Notes: a model not told the origin generated them from the letters alone. Shown: positions 22,984-32,197, counted from the first letter of the stretch. The stretch: DNA of 64,000 bases from Peptoniphilus ovalis (GCF_018919265.1 NZ_JAHLQO010000005.1:1-64000); one strand, 5' to 3'. Program-made: numbers and translations.

Positions 22984-24312
22984 TTAAAATGGTAAAAGTG
23001 GTCTTAAATATCTTAGCGTAAATATTAAAGCTAAAATATACATTACAGGGCTCACTTCTTTGTGTCTTCCTGTTGCAACTTTTAAGATAACATAAGAAAT
23101 CATACCAACTGAAATTCCTTCAGCAATTGAATATGCAAAAGGCATAGTTACAATTGTTAAAAATGCTGGCACAGAATCAGTATAATCGTCAAGTTTTATT
23201 AAGTTAATTGGACTTATCATAAATAATCCAACCATTACAAGTGCAGCTGATGTTGCTTGAGCTGGCACTATTGAGAATATTGGGAATAAGAATAGTGATA
23301 AGAAAAAGAAAAATGCACAAGATATTGCAGTAAGTCCTGTTCTACCACCATCAGCAACTCCTGATGCAGATTCAACAAATGTAGTAACTGTACTTGTTCC
23401 AAGAAGTGCTCCCACAACTGTACCAATTGCATCAGATAAAAGTGCACGTCCAACTCCGGGAAGATTTCCATCTTCATCAATTAAGTTTGCCTTTGTAGCA
23501 ACTCCTGTTAAAGTTCCTACAGTGTCAAATAAATCAACAAATAAAAATGTAAACATTACTGAAAACATATCAAAAGTGAAAATATTTTTCCAATGAAGTT
23601 TAAAAGCAACATCTTTAATTGATGGTGGTAATGAGAATAATATTCCTCCTTCTGGGAAATGAGTTACTCCTAATACAAGTGCTAAAATTGTACCAGCAAC
23701 AATTCCATATAGAAGTGCTCCTTTTACATTTTTTGCAGTTAAAAATGCCATTATCATTAAAGTTACAATAAATACAAGAGATGGTCTTGAAGCAATTTCT
23801 CCAAGAGCAATAAGAGTAGCATCATTGTTTACGATAATACCTGCTGAAATTAGACCAACTAAAGTAATAAATAGTCCAATCCCTACAGAAACTGCATTTT
23901 TAAGTGACATCGGTATAGATGTAAATATCGCTTCACGAATGTTAAAAAAGCTCATTACAATAAAAATAATACCTTCTAAAAATACAGCAGTAAGTGCATA
24001 AGACCAAGGATGACCCATGCTAAGAACTACAGTGTATGTGAAGAAAGCATTAAGACCCATACCAGCAGAAAGTCCAAAGGGAAGATTGGCAAATAAACCC
24101 ATAAAAATCATTGCAATAATAGATGCTAAAATAGTGCCTGTAAAAACTCCGCCCTTGTCCATTCCTGCTTCAGCTAACATATTTGGATTTACAACTAAAA
24201 TATACGACATTGTCATAAAAGTTGTAAGCCCTGCCATAAACTCAGTTTTGGCATTAGTATTTCTCTCCCTTAGAGAGAAAGTCTTTTCTAAAAAGCCTGA
24301 ACTAGAATTCAA
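22984..24312 (-). CDS. pbuG: Purine permease (AzgA/PbuG family)
   Basis: A 442-residue NCS2-type transporter with about 12-14 membrane segments. The N-terminal TEFMAGLTTFMTMSYILVVNP motif and the GLSAGMGLNAFFTY segment are hallmarks of the AzgA/PbuG hypoxanthine/guanine/adenine permeases. Near the middle, FLFVDLFDTVGTLTGVA holds a conserved substrate-site acid. The start codon is TTG behind a perfect AAGGAGG. No purine riboswitch fits in the 50-base leader. Substrate among purine bases is inferred. Confidence 0.87.
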   Translation of the reverse strand: MNSSSGFLEKTFSLRERNTNAKTEFMAGLTTFMTMSYILVVNPNMLAEAGMDKGGVFTGTILASIIAMIFMGLFANLPFGLSAGMGLNAFFTYTVVLSMGHPWSYALTAVFLEGIIFIVMSFFNIREAIFTSIPMSLKNAVSVGIGLFITLVGLISAGIIVNNDATLIALGEIASRPSLVFIVTLMIMAFLTAKNVKGALLYGIVAGTILALVLGVTHFPEGGILFSLPPSIKDVAFKLHWKNIFTFDMFSVMFTFLFVDLFDTVGTLTGVATKANLIDEDGNLPGVGRALLSDAIGTVVGALLGTSTVTTFVESASGVADGGRTGLTAISCAFFFFLSLFLFPIFSIVPAQATSAALVMVGLFMISPINLIKLDDYTDSVPAFLTIVTMPFAYSIAEGISVGMISYVILKVATGRHKEVSPVMYILALIFTLRYLRPLLPF

Positions 24313-24364
24313 AATAAAACCTCCTTATAAATTCAGTTTTAATTCTATCACAAATGAAGTGAAA

Positions 24365-24394
24365 TAAAAAAGACTTCTTTAATATAGAAGCCTT
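24365..24394 (-). terminator. Terminator of the GntR/ABC exporter operon
   Basis: Minus-strand 9-bp hairpin (arms 24386-24394 and 24370-24378, one G-U pair, 7-base loop) with a U-run, located 17 bases after the last permease gene. Confidence 0.83.
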
Positions 24395-24410
24395 TTCATT
24401 AGTAATTAAT

Positions 24411-25049
24411 TTAGAAATCTTTGTTATTGATTATTCCAAGAGAGATTACATAAATCAAAATTAGATACAATATCAATAAAGCAAAAGGAATTATTTTATT
24501 TGTGTTTTCATAAAACTCGATTACTTTTGAAACTGGATCTAATCCAATTTTATCCATCCAAGGAATAAGTGCTGGTGCAAATGTGATTAGTGTTGGTACT
24601 GCACTATCTTTTGCAAATTTCATGCTCAATGGAATTAATATTAAATAATAGGACATGAATGTCAAAATTATTAATAATCCAAGAGATTTATTTAATCCAT
24701 GTATATTTATATCATGCATTAGATAAAATATTGTCAAAATATTAATAACAAAAATTATAAATGTCTCAATAAATTTCCAGTTTAATAAATCTCTTCTTGA
24801 ATTTTTTAACATTAGTAGATATGAATTTGAATTATCTACGATTAAATTATTATCTGCTATTAAAAATAATGCAAAATGCAACAATGTTATAGTTACAAAT
24901 ACTACAGAAAAGTTCTCTCCTGCTAAAATATTAAGTGAATCTATATTCATTCCCAAAGTTTTTATTAAGATTAATAATGCAATGAAAATAAAATAATATA
25001 TTATTTGTTTTTTCTTAATTTTATATGAATTTAATAATAAAGTTTTCAT
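24411..25049 (-). CDS. ABC-2-type membrane protein
   Basis: A 212-residue protein with about six hydrophobic segments and short loops, starting MKTLLLNSYKIKKKQ. It is the last of three similar membrane genes behind one ATPase and overlaps the previous gene by 4 bases. N-terminal patterns (MK-x-LLLN-x-YK, MKAVLLNDFK, MKAVLINDLK) show the three to be paralogues. The composition fits the permease part of a multidrug or antimicrobial-peptide exporter. The substrate cannot be told. Confidence 0.72.
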   Translation of the reverse strand: MKTLLLNSYKIKKKQIIYYFIFIALLILIKTLGMNIDSLNILAGENFSVVFVTITLLHFALFLIADNNLIVDNSNSYLLMLKNSRRDLLNWKFIETFIIFVINILTIFYLMHDINIHGLNKSLGLLIILTFMSYYLILIPLSMKFAKDSAVPTLITFAPALIPWMDKIGLDPVSKVIEFYENTNKIIPFALLILYLILIYVISLGIINNKDF

Positions 25050-25636
25050 TCTTTCCTCGCCTTCAATAAGTTTGTAGAAAATTTATAATCTAAATAAATT
25101 GAAAATATTCCAAAGATTATTGAGATTATAATAGTCATGTATTTATACTCAAGAAAATTTTGCCAATTAAATACTAATATAGATCCTACTAAAACCAATA
25201 AAACTGTATAAATTATTACTAATATCAATTTAATATTATCTGTATAAAGTATGTGAAAGAAACTAATTAGCATAATATCAAGTGCCATAAAAGCCATTGC
25301 TGCTGGAAAGTAATTTTTATTAGTTATAAATACATAGGCTATGAGAAATATATAGCTTATGAAAAGTACCTTTGAATTTTTTAATATTTTAGCAAGTGAA
25401 TATTCTTCAATTGAAACTGGCATGGTCATAAACTTTTCAAAATCTTCAAACTTTTCATCAAATATAACACTATTTCTCATGCTTAAAATCATAATTGCAA
25501 TCCAATTTATAAAAAATACGCTATCTGATGTTCCTATAATAAAGAATGATAATATAAATATTAAAAATATAACAAATAAATAACCTGCAATTGATTTTTT
25601 TAATATTTTAAAGTCGTTTAAAAGTACGGCTTTCAT
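25046..25636 (-). CDS. ABC-2-type membrane protein
   Basis: A 196-residue protein with about six membrane segments. Motif FEDFEKFMTMPVSIEEYSLAKILKN is typical of ABC-2 permeases of the YtrC/YtrD or bacitracin-exporter style; the next paralogue has LDKFLIMPISINEYIKSKIIKN at the same place. It overlaps both neighbours by 4 bases. It probably forms a heteromeric channel with the two other permease genes, driven by the ATPase encoded upstream. Confidence 0.75.
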   Translation of the reverse strand: MKAVLLNDFKILKKSIAGYLFVIFLIFILSFFIIGTSDSVFFINWIAIMILSMRNSVIFDEKFEDFEKFMTMPVSIEEYSLAKILKNSKVLFISYIFLIAYVFITNKNYFPAAMAFMALDIMLISFFHILYTDNIKLILVIIYTVLLVLVGSILVFNWQNFLEYKYMTIIISIIFGIFSIYLDYKFSTNLLKARKE

Positions 25637-26229
25637 TCTTTCATCTCCTTTAAAATTTCTTTAGAAAGTCTATAATCTAAATATAATGAAAGTAATATAA
25701 CTAATGCTGATATTAAAACTGATGTTAATCTATAGTCTATTAAATTAAAAAACATTAATGCAAATCCAATTAAATTCAATAATAAAAAATAAAGTAATCC
25801 TATAAATCTTTTTTTAAATTTTACCAGCAATATGTGAAAAAAGGTCATTAATACAAAATCAACTGCTAAAAAATTTAAAAAATAAAAATTTATTAGAGAT
25901 TTAGGCATTTCATCTAATGATAATAATATAATTGCAAAAACTACTGATGATATAACAAATACAACAGTATTTTTTATTATCTTTGACTTAATATATTCAT
26001 TTATTGATATTGGCATTATCAAAAATTTATCTAGATCACTATAGTTATCTGAAAATACTATTTCTGCTCTAATTATTAGAGTCAATATAAAAATATAATT
26101 TATTAAACTAGATGAAATTGTTAATCCATGAAGATAAAAATTTATTATAATTACAAAAATTGTGATTAATAAGAAGGATATAGCTTGAGTCTTATATAAT
26201 TTTAAATCATTTATAAGTACAGCTTTCAT
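25633..26229 (-). CDS. ABC-2-type membrane protein
   Basis: A 198-residue membrane protein, the first of three paralogous permease genes. It has about six segments and the shared IMPISINEYIKSKI motif before the third segment, and a C-terminal YLDYRLSKEILK that matches YLDYKFSTNLLK in the next protein. It lies 2 bases after the ATPase gene. Part of the GntR-controlled exporter operon. Confidence 0.75.
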   Translation of the reverse strand: MKAVLINDLKLYKTQAISFLLITIFVIIINFYLHGLTISSSLINYIFILTLIIRAEIVFSDNYSDLDKFLIMPISINEYIKSKIIKNTVVFVISSVVFAIILLSLDEMPKSLINFYFLNFLAVDFVLMTFFHILLVKFKKRFIGLLYFLLLNLIGFALMFFNLIDYRLTSVLISALVILLSLYLDYRLSKEILKEMKE

Positions 26230-26231
26230 AA

Positions 26232-27065
26232 CTAACTCCTACTTAAAAATATCATTATATCTTCTATATTTACCTTGTCTACTACTTCATTTGGATAAAA
26301 TTCTCTAAAGACATCTACGTTTTTAATTAATGCCTCTGTTGAGTACTTATTTACTCTTGTCTTTACTACAAAATCTCCAAATTTTTCTATATTTTCTTCA
26401 CTAGTCTTTAATACTCCAAATTTTTCTATTAATTCATCTTTTTCATCGTAGAAAACTACTTTTCCATCGTGGATATAAATTATATAATCTGCAATTTTTT
26501 CAATGTCTGATAAAATGTGAGAGCTAAATAATATACTTCTCTCATCAGATTTCATATATTCAAATAAAAACTGCATTATCTCATCTCTTATTACTGGGTC
26601 AAGTCCTGCTGTTGGCTCATCTAGTATTAATAAATCTGGATTGTGCGAGATTGCAGAAATTATTTTTAGTTTCATTAGATTTCCAGTAGAAAGTTCTTTT
26701 ATCTTTCTATTAGTTGGCATTTTAAATTTATCTGCAAATTCATAAAATTTATCTCTAGAAAAATTTATAAATGCAGCTTCTAATATATCCGCCACATCTT
26801 TAATTTTAAATTCTTTGTTAAAAAATGAATCTGTGAGAACTGTGCCTATTTTTTCAAATAATTCCTTGTGTATTTCTTCTCCAAATACTTTAATCTCTCC
26901 ATCATATTTAAGTAAATCAACTATACATTTAAGTAGAGTGGTTTTGCCCGCACCATTTTCTCCAATGATTCCTATGACTGCACCACTTGGAATTTTTAAA
27001 TCTTCTATATCTAGACTAAAATCTTGAAATTCTTTTTTTAAATCTTTTATCTCTATAATATTCAT
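26232..27065 (-). CDS. ABC transporter ATP-binding protein
   Basis: A 277-residue ATPase that powers the adjacent permeases. Walker A GENGAGKTT is at 35-43, Walker B LLILDEP at 145-151, and the D-loop and H-loop (SSHILSD) follow. The signature is LSTGN (125-129) instead of LSGGQ, a relaxed form also seen in YtrB/bacitracin-type exporters. It overlaps gntR by 4 bases, so regulator and ATPase are coupled. Confidence 0.9.
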   Translation of the reverse strand: MNIIEIKDLKKEFQDFSLDIEDLKIPSGAVIGIIGENGAGKTTLLKCIVDLLKYDGEIKVFGEEIHKELFEKIGTVLTDSFFNKEFKIKDVADILEAAFINFSRDKFYEFADKFKMPTNRKIKELSTGNLMKLKIISAISHNPDLLILDEPTAGLDPVIRDEIMQFLFEYMKSDERSILFSSHILSDIEKIADYIIYIHDGKVVFYDEKDELIEKFGVLKTSEENIEKFGDFVVKTRVNKYSTEALIKNVDVFREFYPNEVVDKVNIEDIMIFLSRS

Positions 27066-27442
27066 AGTTCACCTACTTCATAAATTGTCTTTAAAACTTC
27101 TAAAAGTTCATCTAATTTAATGCCAGCTGAATTTGCAACTACTATTGCATTTTCAAAATGCTCTTCAATTTTTGCCATTGCATTTTCTTTTACAAATTCT
27201 TCATTTAACTTTTTAACAAAGGATCCCTTACCAGGAACAGAATAAATATAACCTTCAGCTTCTAAATCATTGTATGCTCTTTTTGTTGTGATAACAGAAA
27301 CTCTAAGATCACTTGCAAGAGTTCGCATTCCAGGAAGAGATTCATCTTCCTTTAAAGTTCCTTCAGCGATTTGCTTCTTGATTTGATTTTTTATCTGTTC
27401 ATAAATTGGAATTCCACTGTCATTTGAAATAATTATATTCAT
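27062..27442 (-). CDS. GntR-family (YtrA-type) transcriptional regulator
   Basis: A 126-residue regulator. A winged helix-turn-helix fills residues 5-75 (IPIYEQIKNQIKKQI, SLPGMRTLASDLRVS, TTKRAYNDLEAEGYIY, GKGSFV). A short C-terminal helical dimerisation segment replaces a ligand domain, as in the YtrA subfamily. YtrA-type repressors control exporter operons induced by cell-wall stress. It is first in the operon, and nested inverted repeats over the promoter are its likely operator. Confidence 0.88.
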   Translation of the reverse strand: MNIIISNDSGIPIYEQIKNQIKKQIAEGTLKEDESLPGMRTLASDLRVSVITTKRAYNDLEAEGYIYSVPGKGSFVKKLNEEFVKENAMAKIEEHFENAIVVANSAGIKLDELLEVLKTIYEVGEL

Positions 27443-27461
27443 AATATCACCAAATCCCTTA

Positions 27462-27509
27462 ATATATACTGTATATATTTTGTATCTACAGTATATATCC
27501 TATAGATAC
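27462..27509. promoter_or_regulatory. Nested inverted-repeat operator of the GntR/ABC operon
   Basis: Two dyads interlock over the promoter. The first is a perfect 12-bp pair, atatatactgta (27462-27473) and tacagtatatat (27487-27498), covering the -10 and the start region. The second is gtatcta (27482-27488) with tagatac (27503-27509), within the -10 to -35 spacer. This layout fits autorepression by the YtrA-type regulator. Confidence 0.72.
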
Positions 27510-27518
27510 ATTTGTCAA
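27490..27518 (-). promoter_or_regulatory. Promoter of the GntR/ABC exporter operon
   Basis: Minus-strand perfect TTGACA (27513-27518), 17-base spacer, TATACT (27490-27495). This is the best -35 among the promoters found here, as expected for a strong promoter held by a repressor. Confidence 0.85.
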
Positions 27519-27528
27519 TAAATTTTAT

Positions 27529-27555
27529 AAAAAAACAACTGCCAAAAAGGCAGTT
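27529..27555 (-). terminator. Terminator after azlD
   Basis: Minus-strand 7-bp perfect hairpin AACTGCC/GGCAGTT (27549-27555 and 27537-27543), 5-base loop, then G and a run of seven U. It separates the azl unit from the exporter operon. Confidence 0.88.
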
Positions 27556-27561
27556 TTAATA

Positions 27562-27873
27562 TTATAATAAATATAAAAATCCCATATACACTGCTGTTCC
27601 CAGTGCAATAGACAAGAAGAAGTTTTTAATAAATTTAAAACTTAAAATTATCACCGCAAAGGATGTTGCAACAGGTATTACTTCTGTAGGGTTTAAAAAA
27701 TTAACTTTTCTAATGCAAAATACTAGGAGAAGTCCCATTAATGAATAGGGAAGTTTTTCTCCAAGATATTCAATAAAGGGTGTTAATTTTCTCTTTCTAA
27801 AAATTATTCCTGGCAGAAATCTTGCAATAATCGTAATAATTCCCGCTATGAAAATATATTTTAATGCTTCCAT
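27562..27873 (-). CDS. azlD: AzlD-like branched-chain amino acid exporter subunit
   Basis: A 103-residue protein with about four hydrophobic segments. The FIAGIITIIARFLPGIIF opening followed by a polar loop and ALGTAVYMGF ending matches AzlD, the small subunit of the AzlCD exporter. AzlCD moves branched-chain amino acids or analogues out of the cell. A short-chain dehydrogenase gene lies between it and azlC, which is unusual. The ribosome site is AAGGGGGAAG. Confidence 0.82.
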   Translation of the reverse strand: MEALKYIFIAGIITIIARFLPGIIFRKRKLTPFIEYLGEKLPYSLMGLLLVFCIRKVNFLNPTEVIPVATSFAVIILSFKFIKNFFLSIALGTAVYMGFLYLL

Positions 27874-27897
27874 CTTTTATCTTCCCCCTTTAGATTT

Positions 27898-28668
27898 TTA
27901 TAAAGTTGTCCAACCACCATCTACGCCAATTAATTGGCCATTTGTATAGGATGTATAATCAGATGCCAGGTATAGAAGTGTTGTGTCAAGCTCGCCTTTT
28001 CTGCCAGGTCTTCTCATTGGACAATTAGTCTTTATTAATCTCTTAAAAGTATCAGTTTCTAAAATTTCTTCAGTCATTTCACTTTCAAAGTAAGCAGGTC
28101 CTATGGCATTAACTGTAATTCCATATTCTGCCCATTCTCCTGCAAGAGTTGTAGTAATTCCTCTCACGCCAAATTTACTTGTTACATAAGGAGAAATCAT
28201 ACCAATATCAAGTGATACAGTTGAGTGAACAGATCCAATATTTATAATTCTTCCGTAATTATTTTTCTTCATAACTTTTGCAACTTCTCTTGCCATAAAG
28301 AAAACTGCATTTAAATTTAAATCCATCATCTTTTTCCAATTTTCTATGGAAATTTCTATTGCCTTAGCTCCAATTGAAAGTCCAGCATTGTTTACTAAGA
28401 TGTCAATTTTCCCAAAGTCTTTTTCAATTTTAGTGACAGTGTCTTCAATTTTTTCAAATTCACTTAAATCTAATTTATAATACTCAACTCTATTGTTAAA
28501 TTCTTTTTCTATTTCTTCTTTAACAGACTTTAACTTTTCTTCTCTTCTTGCGATAATTGCGAGGTCAGCTCCTGCTGATGCAAGTGCTCTTGCAAATTGA
28601 ACACCTAATCCTGATGATGCTCCTGTAACTACTGCTACTCTACCTGTTAAGTCAAATAAATTGTTCAT
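27898..28668 (-). CDS. Short-chain dehydrogenase/reductase
   Basis: A 256-residue Rossmann-fold oxidoreductase. The NAD(P) site TGASSGLG is at about 16-23, NNAG follows near 91, and the catalytic tetrad includes the serine of SVHS and YVTSK. It ends with DGGWTTL, typical of gluconate 5-dehydrogenase or 3-oxoacyl-ACP-reductase-like enzymes. The substrate is not decided by sequence. It lies between azlC and azlD with gaps of 17 and 24 bases, so it is co-transcribed with the exporter and may act on a keto or hydroxy acid related to its cargo. Confidence 0.85.
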   Translation of the reverse strand: MNNLFDLTGRVAVVTGASSGLGVQFARALASAGADLAIIARREEKLKSVKEEIEKEFNNRVEYYKLDLSEFEKIEDTVTKIEKDFGKIDILVNNAGLSIGAKAIEISIENWKKMMDLNLNAVFFMAREVAKVMKKNNYGRIINIGSVHSTVSLDIGMISPYVTSKFGVRGITTTLAGEWAEYGITVNAIGPAYFESEMTEEILETDTFKRLIKTNCPMRRPGRKGELDTTLLYLASDYTSYTNGQLIGVDGGWTTL

Positions 28669-28685
28669 AATACCTCCAAATATTA

Positions 28686-29375
28686 TTATTGTATTTTAAT
28701 AGTTTGTGTCTTTCTAAATTCTAAATATAAGAAAAATAATATAATTATCATTGCTGGAAGAATAAAATTTTCACCAAATACAATTAATGAAAATACTGAT
28801 GCTACAACTCCAAGCACTGCTGGGAAGTGATCATCTGTCTGCTTCCACTGACTTAAATATATTACTAAAAATAATGCCGTAAGTATAAAATCTATTCCAA
28901 GAATTTCTGTCTTTACAAAGTTTCCAAGAAGTCCACCAAGTGTTGTAGCCAAAAACCAATATGCTTGAAGCAGAAAAGTTATTGAAAAATAAAAGTCTTC
29001 TTTTTTCATATCATCTGGCACTGGCACACCCATAATCATTGAATATGCTTCATCACAGAGAGCATAATTTGAATAAATTCTTCTTCCTTCGCTCATGCCA
29101 CTAAATTTTGTAAGACAAGTTAGTGCATAGAAGAAATGTCTAATATTCATCATTGCAACAATTAATATAAAGGAAAGTAAATTCATTCCTGCATGCATAG
29201 CTTCAACTACAACAAATTGTATTGATCCAGAGAAAATTACAACTGATGTAAGCGGTGAAACCCAGGGTGCATATCCCTTTGACGAAGTAAAAATTCCAAA
29301 GGAAATTCCTATAAATAAAAAGGAGATAAATATTGGAATAGTATAGGGAAAGGTCTTTTTTAAATTTTTAATCAT
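28686..29375 (-). CDS. azlC: AzlC-like branched-chain amino acid exporter subunit
   Basis: A 229-residue integral membrane protein. The ISFLFIGISFGIF, FSGSIQFVVVEAM and MNIRHFFYALTC motifs are the AzlC signature. AzlC is the large subunit of the branched-chain amino acid exporter. It is first in azlC-SDR-azlD, with an extended -10 promoter about 20 bases upstream and a GGAGGG ribosome site. Confidence 0.88.
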   Translation of the reverse strand: MIKNLKKTFPYTIPIFISFLFIGISFGIFTSSKGYAPWVSPLTSVVIFSGSIQFVVVEAMHAGMNLLSFILIVAMMNIRHFFYALTCLTKFSGMSEGRRIYSNYALCDEAYSMIMGVPVPDDMKKEDFYFSITFLLQAYWFLATTLGGLLGNFVKTEILGIDFILTALFLVIYLSQWKQTDDHFPAVLGVVASVFSLIVFGENFILPAMIIILFFLYLEFRKTQTIKIQ

Positions 29376-29397
29376 CTCATCCCTCCAATTTTTTAAA

Positions 29398-29406
29398 ATT
29401 ATAACA
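29398..29406 (-). promoter_or_regulatory. azlC promoter (extended -10)
   Basis: The minus strand reads TGTTATAAT: perfect TATAAT (29398-29403) with an upstream TGn. The -35 region is weak. It lies just after the terminator of the P-type ATPase gene. Confidence 0.55.
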
Positions 29407-29428
29407 CAAAAGGGAGAAATAATTAATA

Positions 29429-29454
29429 AAAAACCTCGAAATTAATCGAGGTTT
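29429..29454 (-). terminator. Terminator of the P-type ATPase gene
   Basis: Minus-strand perfect 9-bp hairpin AAACCTCGA/TCGAGGTTT (29446-29454 and 29431-29439), 6-base loop, with a run of U, located 15 bases after the stop codon. Confidence 0.88.
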
Positions 29455-29468
29455 ACAAAAATTATTTA

Positions 29469-32171
29469 TTATTTTCTTCCAAATCTTATAACTTTTTGAA
29501 TTTCTCCAACTACAAGTGGAATAAATGATGCTACTACAACTACGGCTATTTCTTTTGTGCCAAGTCTCATTAGTCCAAAGGCATCGTTTAATACTGGTAC
29601 ATAAACTACAACAAGCATCAATAAGAATGAGAATATTGTAGCTATTACAAGTCTCTTGTTAGAGAAGATTCCAATTTGCATTAAAGTCTTATCTATTGAT
29701 CTTGATGTGTAAGATCTTAAAAGTTCGCAAAGTATAAGTGTTACGAAAGCCATTGTTCTTGCATGTCCAAGTCCTTCGCCCATTCCATACCATTTTATTC
29801 CAATGAAATATGCTCCTAGTGTTGCAACTGTAATTGCTATTGATTGAATTGCAACTGTAAGTTTAATTTCACTGTCAAGTATTGGCTCATCTGGATCTCT
29901 TGGTGGTTCATTCATTATGTCTTCTTCGCCTTTTTCAACTCCAAGAGCTAGTGCTGGGAAGGAGTCAGTTACAAGGTTAAGCCATAATAATTGAATTGGA
30001 ATAAGTGGCACTGGAATGTCTAATAGTATTGAAATTAATACGATTAAAACTTCTCCAAGGTTACAAGATAGTAGATATGCAACGAATTTCTTTATATTAG
30101 AATAAATAATTCTTCCTTCTTCAACTGCATTTACAATTGTTGCAAAGTTGTCATCTGTAAGGATAACTTCTGCAGTGTTTTTCGCAACATCTGTACCTGT
30201 TATACCCATTGCAATACCAATGTCTGCCTTTTTAATTGCAGGTGCGTCGTTAACTCCATCTCCAGTCATGGCTGCAATGTGTCCATTTTCTTTAAGTGCA
30301 GTTACGATTTGAACTTTGTTTTCAGGAGAAACTCTTGTGAAAACTGTCTTTTCTTTTACAATTTCACGAAGCTCTGCGTCACTCATTTCGTTAAGTTCTC
30401 TACCCATTATTGCTTCATCATCAGATGTTGCAATACCAAGGTCTTTTGCAATTGCAAGTCCTGTTTCTAGGTAGTCTCCAGTAATCATAACTGGTCTAAT
30501 GCCTGCAGTTCTACATTCTTCTATTGCAAGTTTAACTTCTGGTCTTGCAGGGTCAATCATTCCTGTAAGTCCAACAAATACCATGTCTTTTTCAATATTT
30601 TCTGAAGTTATTTCATTTGGTACGCTGTCAAATTTTCTATAAGCATAAGCTAGACAACGAAGTGCTGCTCTTGCAAATTCGCTGTTCTTTTCAAGAACTC
30701 TATCTCTAAGTTCTTTAGTAAGTTCAACTTCTTTTCCATTGATTAATATTTTATTACATCTTTCAAGAACAACATCAGGGGCTCCCTTTGTAAATGAAGC
30801 TATGCCATCAAAGAAGTTTTTGTGGAAAGTTGTCATCATCTTTCTGTCAGAATCAAAAGGTATTTCTTCAATTCTTTCGTGATTTTTATTTAATTCATCA
30901 ACTGGATTATTTGCCTTTTCTGCAAAAGTTAAAAGTGCACCTTCAGTTGGATCTCCTGTAATTGAAGAATCCTTGCCTGTAATTTTAAGCTTTGCATCAT
31001 TTGTAAGTGCTGCAATAGAAGTGATAAGTTTTAGAGTTTCGTCATCCTTTGCAGAAACTTCCTTTCCTTCTATTTCGATGTGACCTTCAGGATCGTATCC
31101 AGTTCCATTGACATCATAAACTTTGTCATTTGTAAATACTTTTGTAACAGTCATTTCGTTTTGAGTAAGAGTACCAGTCTTATCTGAACAAATAACTGTA
31201 GTTGTACCTAGAGTTTCAACTGCAAGTAGTTTTTTTACAATTGCATTTCTTTCAGCCATTTTACCCATACCAATTGAAAGTACAATTGTTACAATTGCTG
31301 GAAGTCCTTCAGGCACTGCCGCTACTGCAAGAGAAATTGCAGTCATAAACATTTCAAGTGGGTCATTCTTGTAAAGAACACCGATTAAAAGTACAAGTGC
31401 ACAAATTACAATTACAAGAATTCCAAGAATTTTTGAAAGTCCTGCAAGTTTTCTTTGAAGTGGAGTTTGTTCATCTCCTACAGTTGCAATTGAAGTTGCG
31501 ATTTTACCGATTTCTGTTTCGTGACCAGTTTCTACTACAACTCCCATTCCTCTACCATAAGTCACAATAGTTGAAGAATATGCAATGTTTTCTCTGTCTC
31601 CAATTTCCATTTTGCCATCATAGGTAACTTTATAATCCTTTTCTACTGGAACTGATTCACCAGTAAGTGAAGACTCATCAATTTTTAAATTACTTGACTC
31701 AATAAGTCTTAAATCTGCTGGCACAATATCTCCTGTTTCAAGAACTATAATATCTCCTGGGACAAGTGTAGTTGAATCAACTTCAATTGTCTCTCCATCA
31801 CGAATAATTTTTGCCTTAGGCGATGACATTTTTTGTAGTGCTTCAATTGCCTCTTCTGCTTTTCCCTCTTGATAAATTGATAAAAATGCATTTACCACTA
31901 CAATTGCAATAATTATAGTTGCATCAAGTCTTTCGCCAACTGCAAAGGACACTATTGATGCTATTAAAAGTATGATTATCATTGGGTCAAGAATTTGGTC
32001 TTTAAGCTTTTGAATAAAAGGCTTTTTACTGTCAGCCTCTAGTTCATTCTTGCCATACTTTTCAATACGAGCCTTGGCTTCAGCCTCAGTAAGTCCAGTT
32101 TCTTTAGAAGTGTTTAAATTTTCTAAAACTTCAGAAACTTCCTGATTGTACCAATTTTTTTGTTCTGCCAT
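29469..32171 (-). CDS. P2A-type cation ATPase, probable Mn2+ (or Ca2+) exporter
   Basis: A 900-residue P-type ATPase of the SERCA-like P2A class. Order: N-terminal cation-ATPase domain, TGES actuator motif (170-173), M4 PEGLPA (287-292), phosphorylated aspartate D330 in DKTGTLT, the TGDGVNDAPA hinge, then M5-M10. Ion-site residues in M5 (NLGEV) and M6 (LNLVTD) are kept. By sequence alone it would be called a Ca2+ ATPase. The leader is a yybP-ykoY (manganese) riboswitch, as upstream of the P2A ATPase gene yoaB in Lactococcus. Manganese export is therefore the better inference. AAGGAGG ribosome site. Confidence 0.88.
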   Translation of the reverse strand: MAEQKNWYNQEVSEVLENLNTSKETGLTEAEAKARIEKYGKNELEADSKKPFIQKLKDQILDPMIIILLIASIVSFAVGERLDATIIIAIVVVNAFLSIYQEGKAEEAIEALQKMSSPKAKIIRDGETIEVDSTTLVPGDIIVLETGDIVPADLRLIESSNLKIDESSLTGESVPVEKDYKVTYDGKMEIGDRENIAYSSTIVTYGRGMGVVVETGHETEIGKIATSIATVGDEQTPLQRKLAGLSKILGILVIVICALVLLIGVLYKNDPLEMFMTAISLAVAAVPEGLPAIVTIVLSIGMGKMAERNAIVKKLLAVETLGTTTVICSDKTGTLTQNEMTVTKVFTNDKVYDVNGTGYDPEGHIEIEGKEVSAKDDETLKLITSIAALTNDAKLKITGKDSSITGDPTEGALLTFAEKANNPVDELNKNHERIEEIPFDSDRKMMTTFHKNFFDGIASFTKGAPDVVLERCNKILINGKEVELTKELRDRVLEKNSEFARAALRCLAYAYRKFDSVPNEITSENIEKDMVFVGLTGMIDPARPEVKLAIEECRTAGIRPVMITGDYLETGLAIAKDLGIATSDDEAIMGRELNEMSDAELREIVKEKTVFTRVSPENKVQIVTALKENGHIAAMTGDGVNDAPAIKKADIGIAMGITGTDVAKNTAEVILTDDNFATIVNAVEEGRIIYSNIKKFVAYLLSCNLGEVLIVLISILLDIPVPLIPIQLLWLNLVTDSFPALALGVEKGEEDIMNEPPRDPDEPILDSEIKLTVAIQSIAITVATLGAYFIGIKWYGMGEGLGHARTMAFVTLILCELLRSYTSRSIDKTLMQIGIFSNKRLVIATIFSFLLMLVVVYVPVLNDAFGLMRLGTKEIAVVVVASFIPLVVGEIQKVIRFGRK

Positions 32172-32197
32172 TATTTCCTCCTTTTAATTTTAAATAT

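Noticed and set aside
24313-24364. A purine riboswitch before the purine permease
   Set aside because: The gap is about 50 bases and lacks the conserved three-way-junction sequence.
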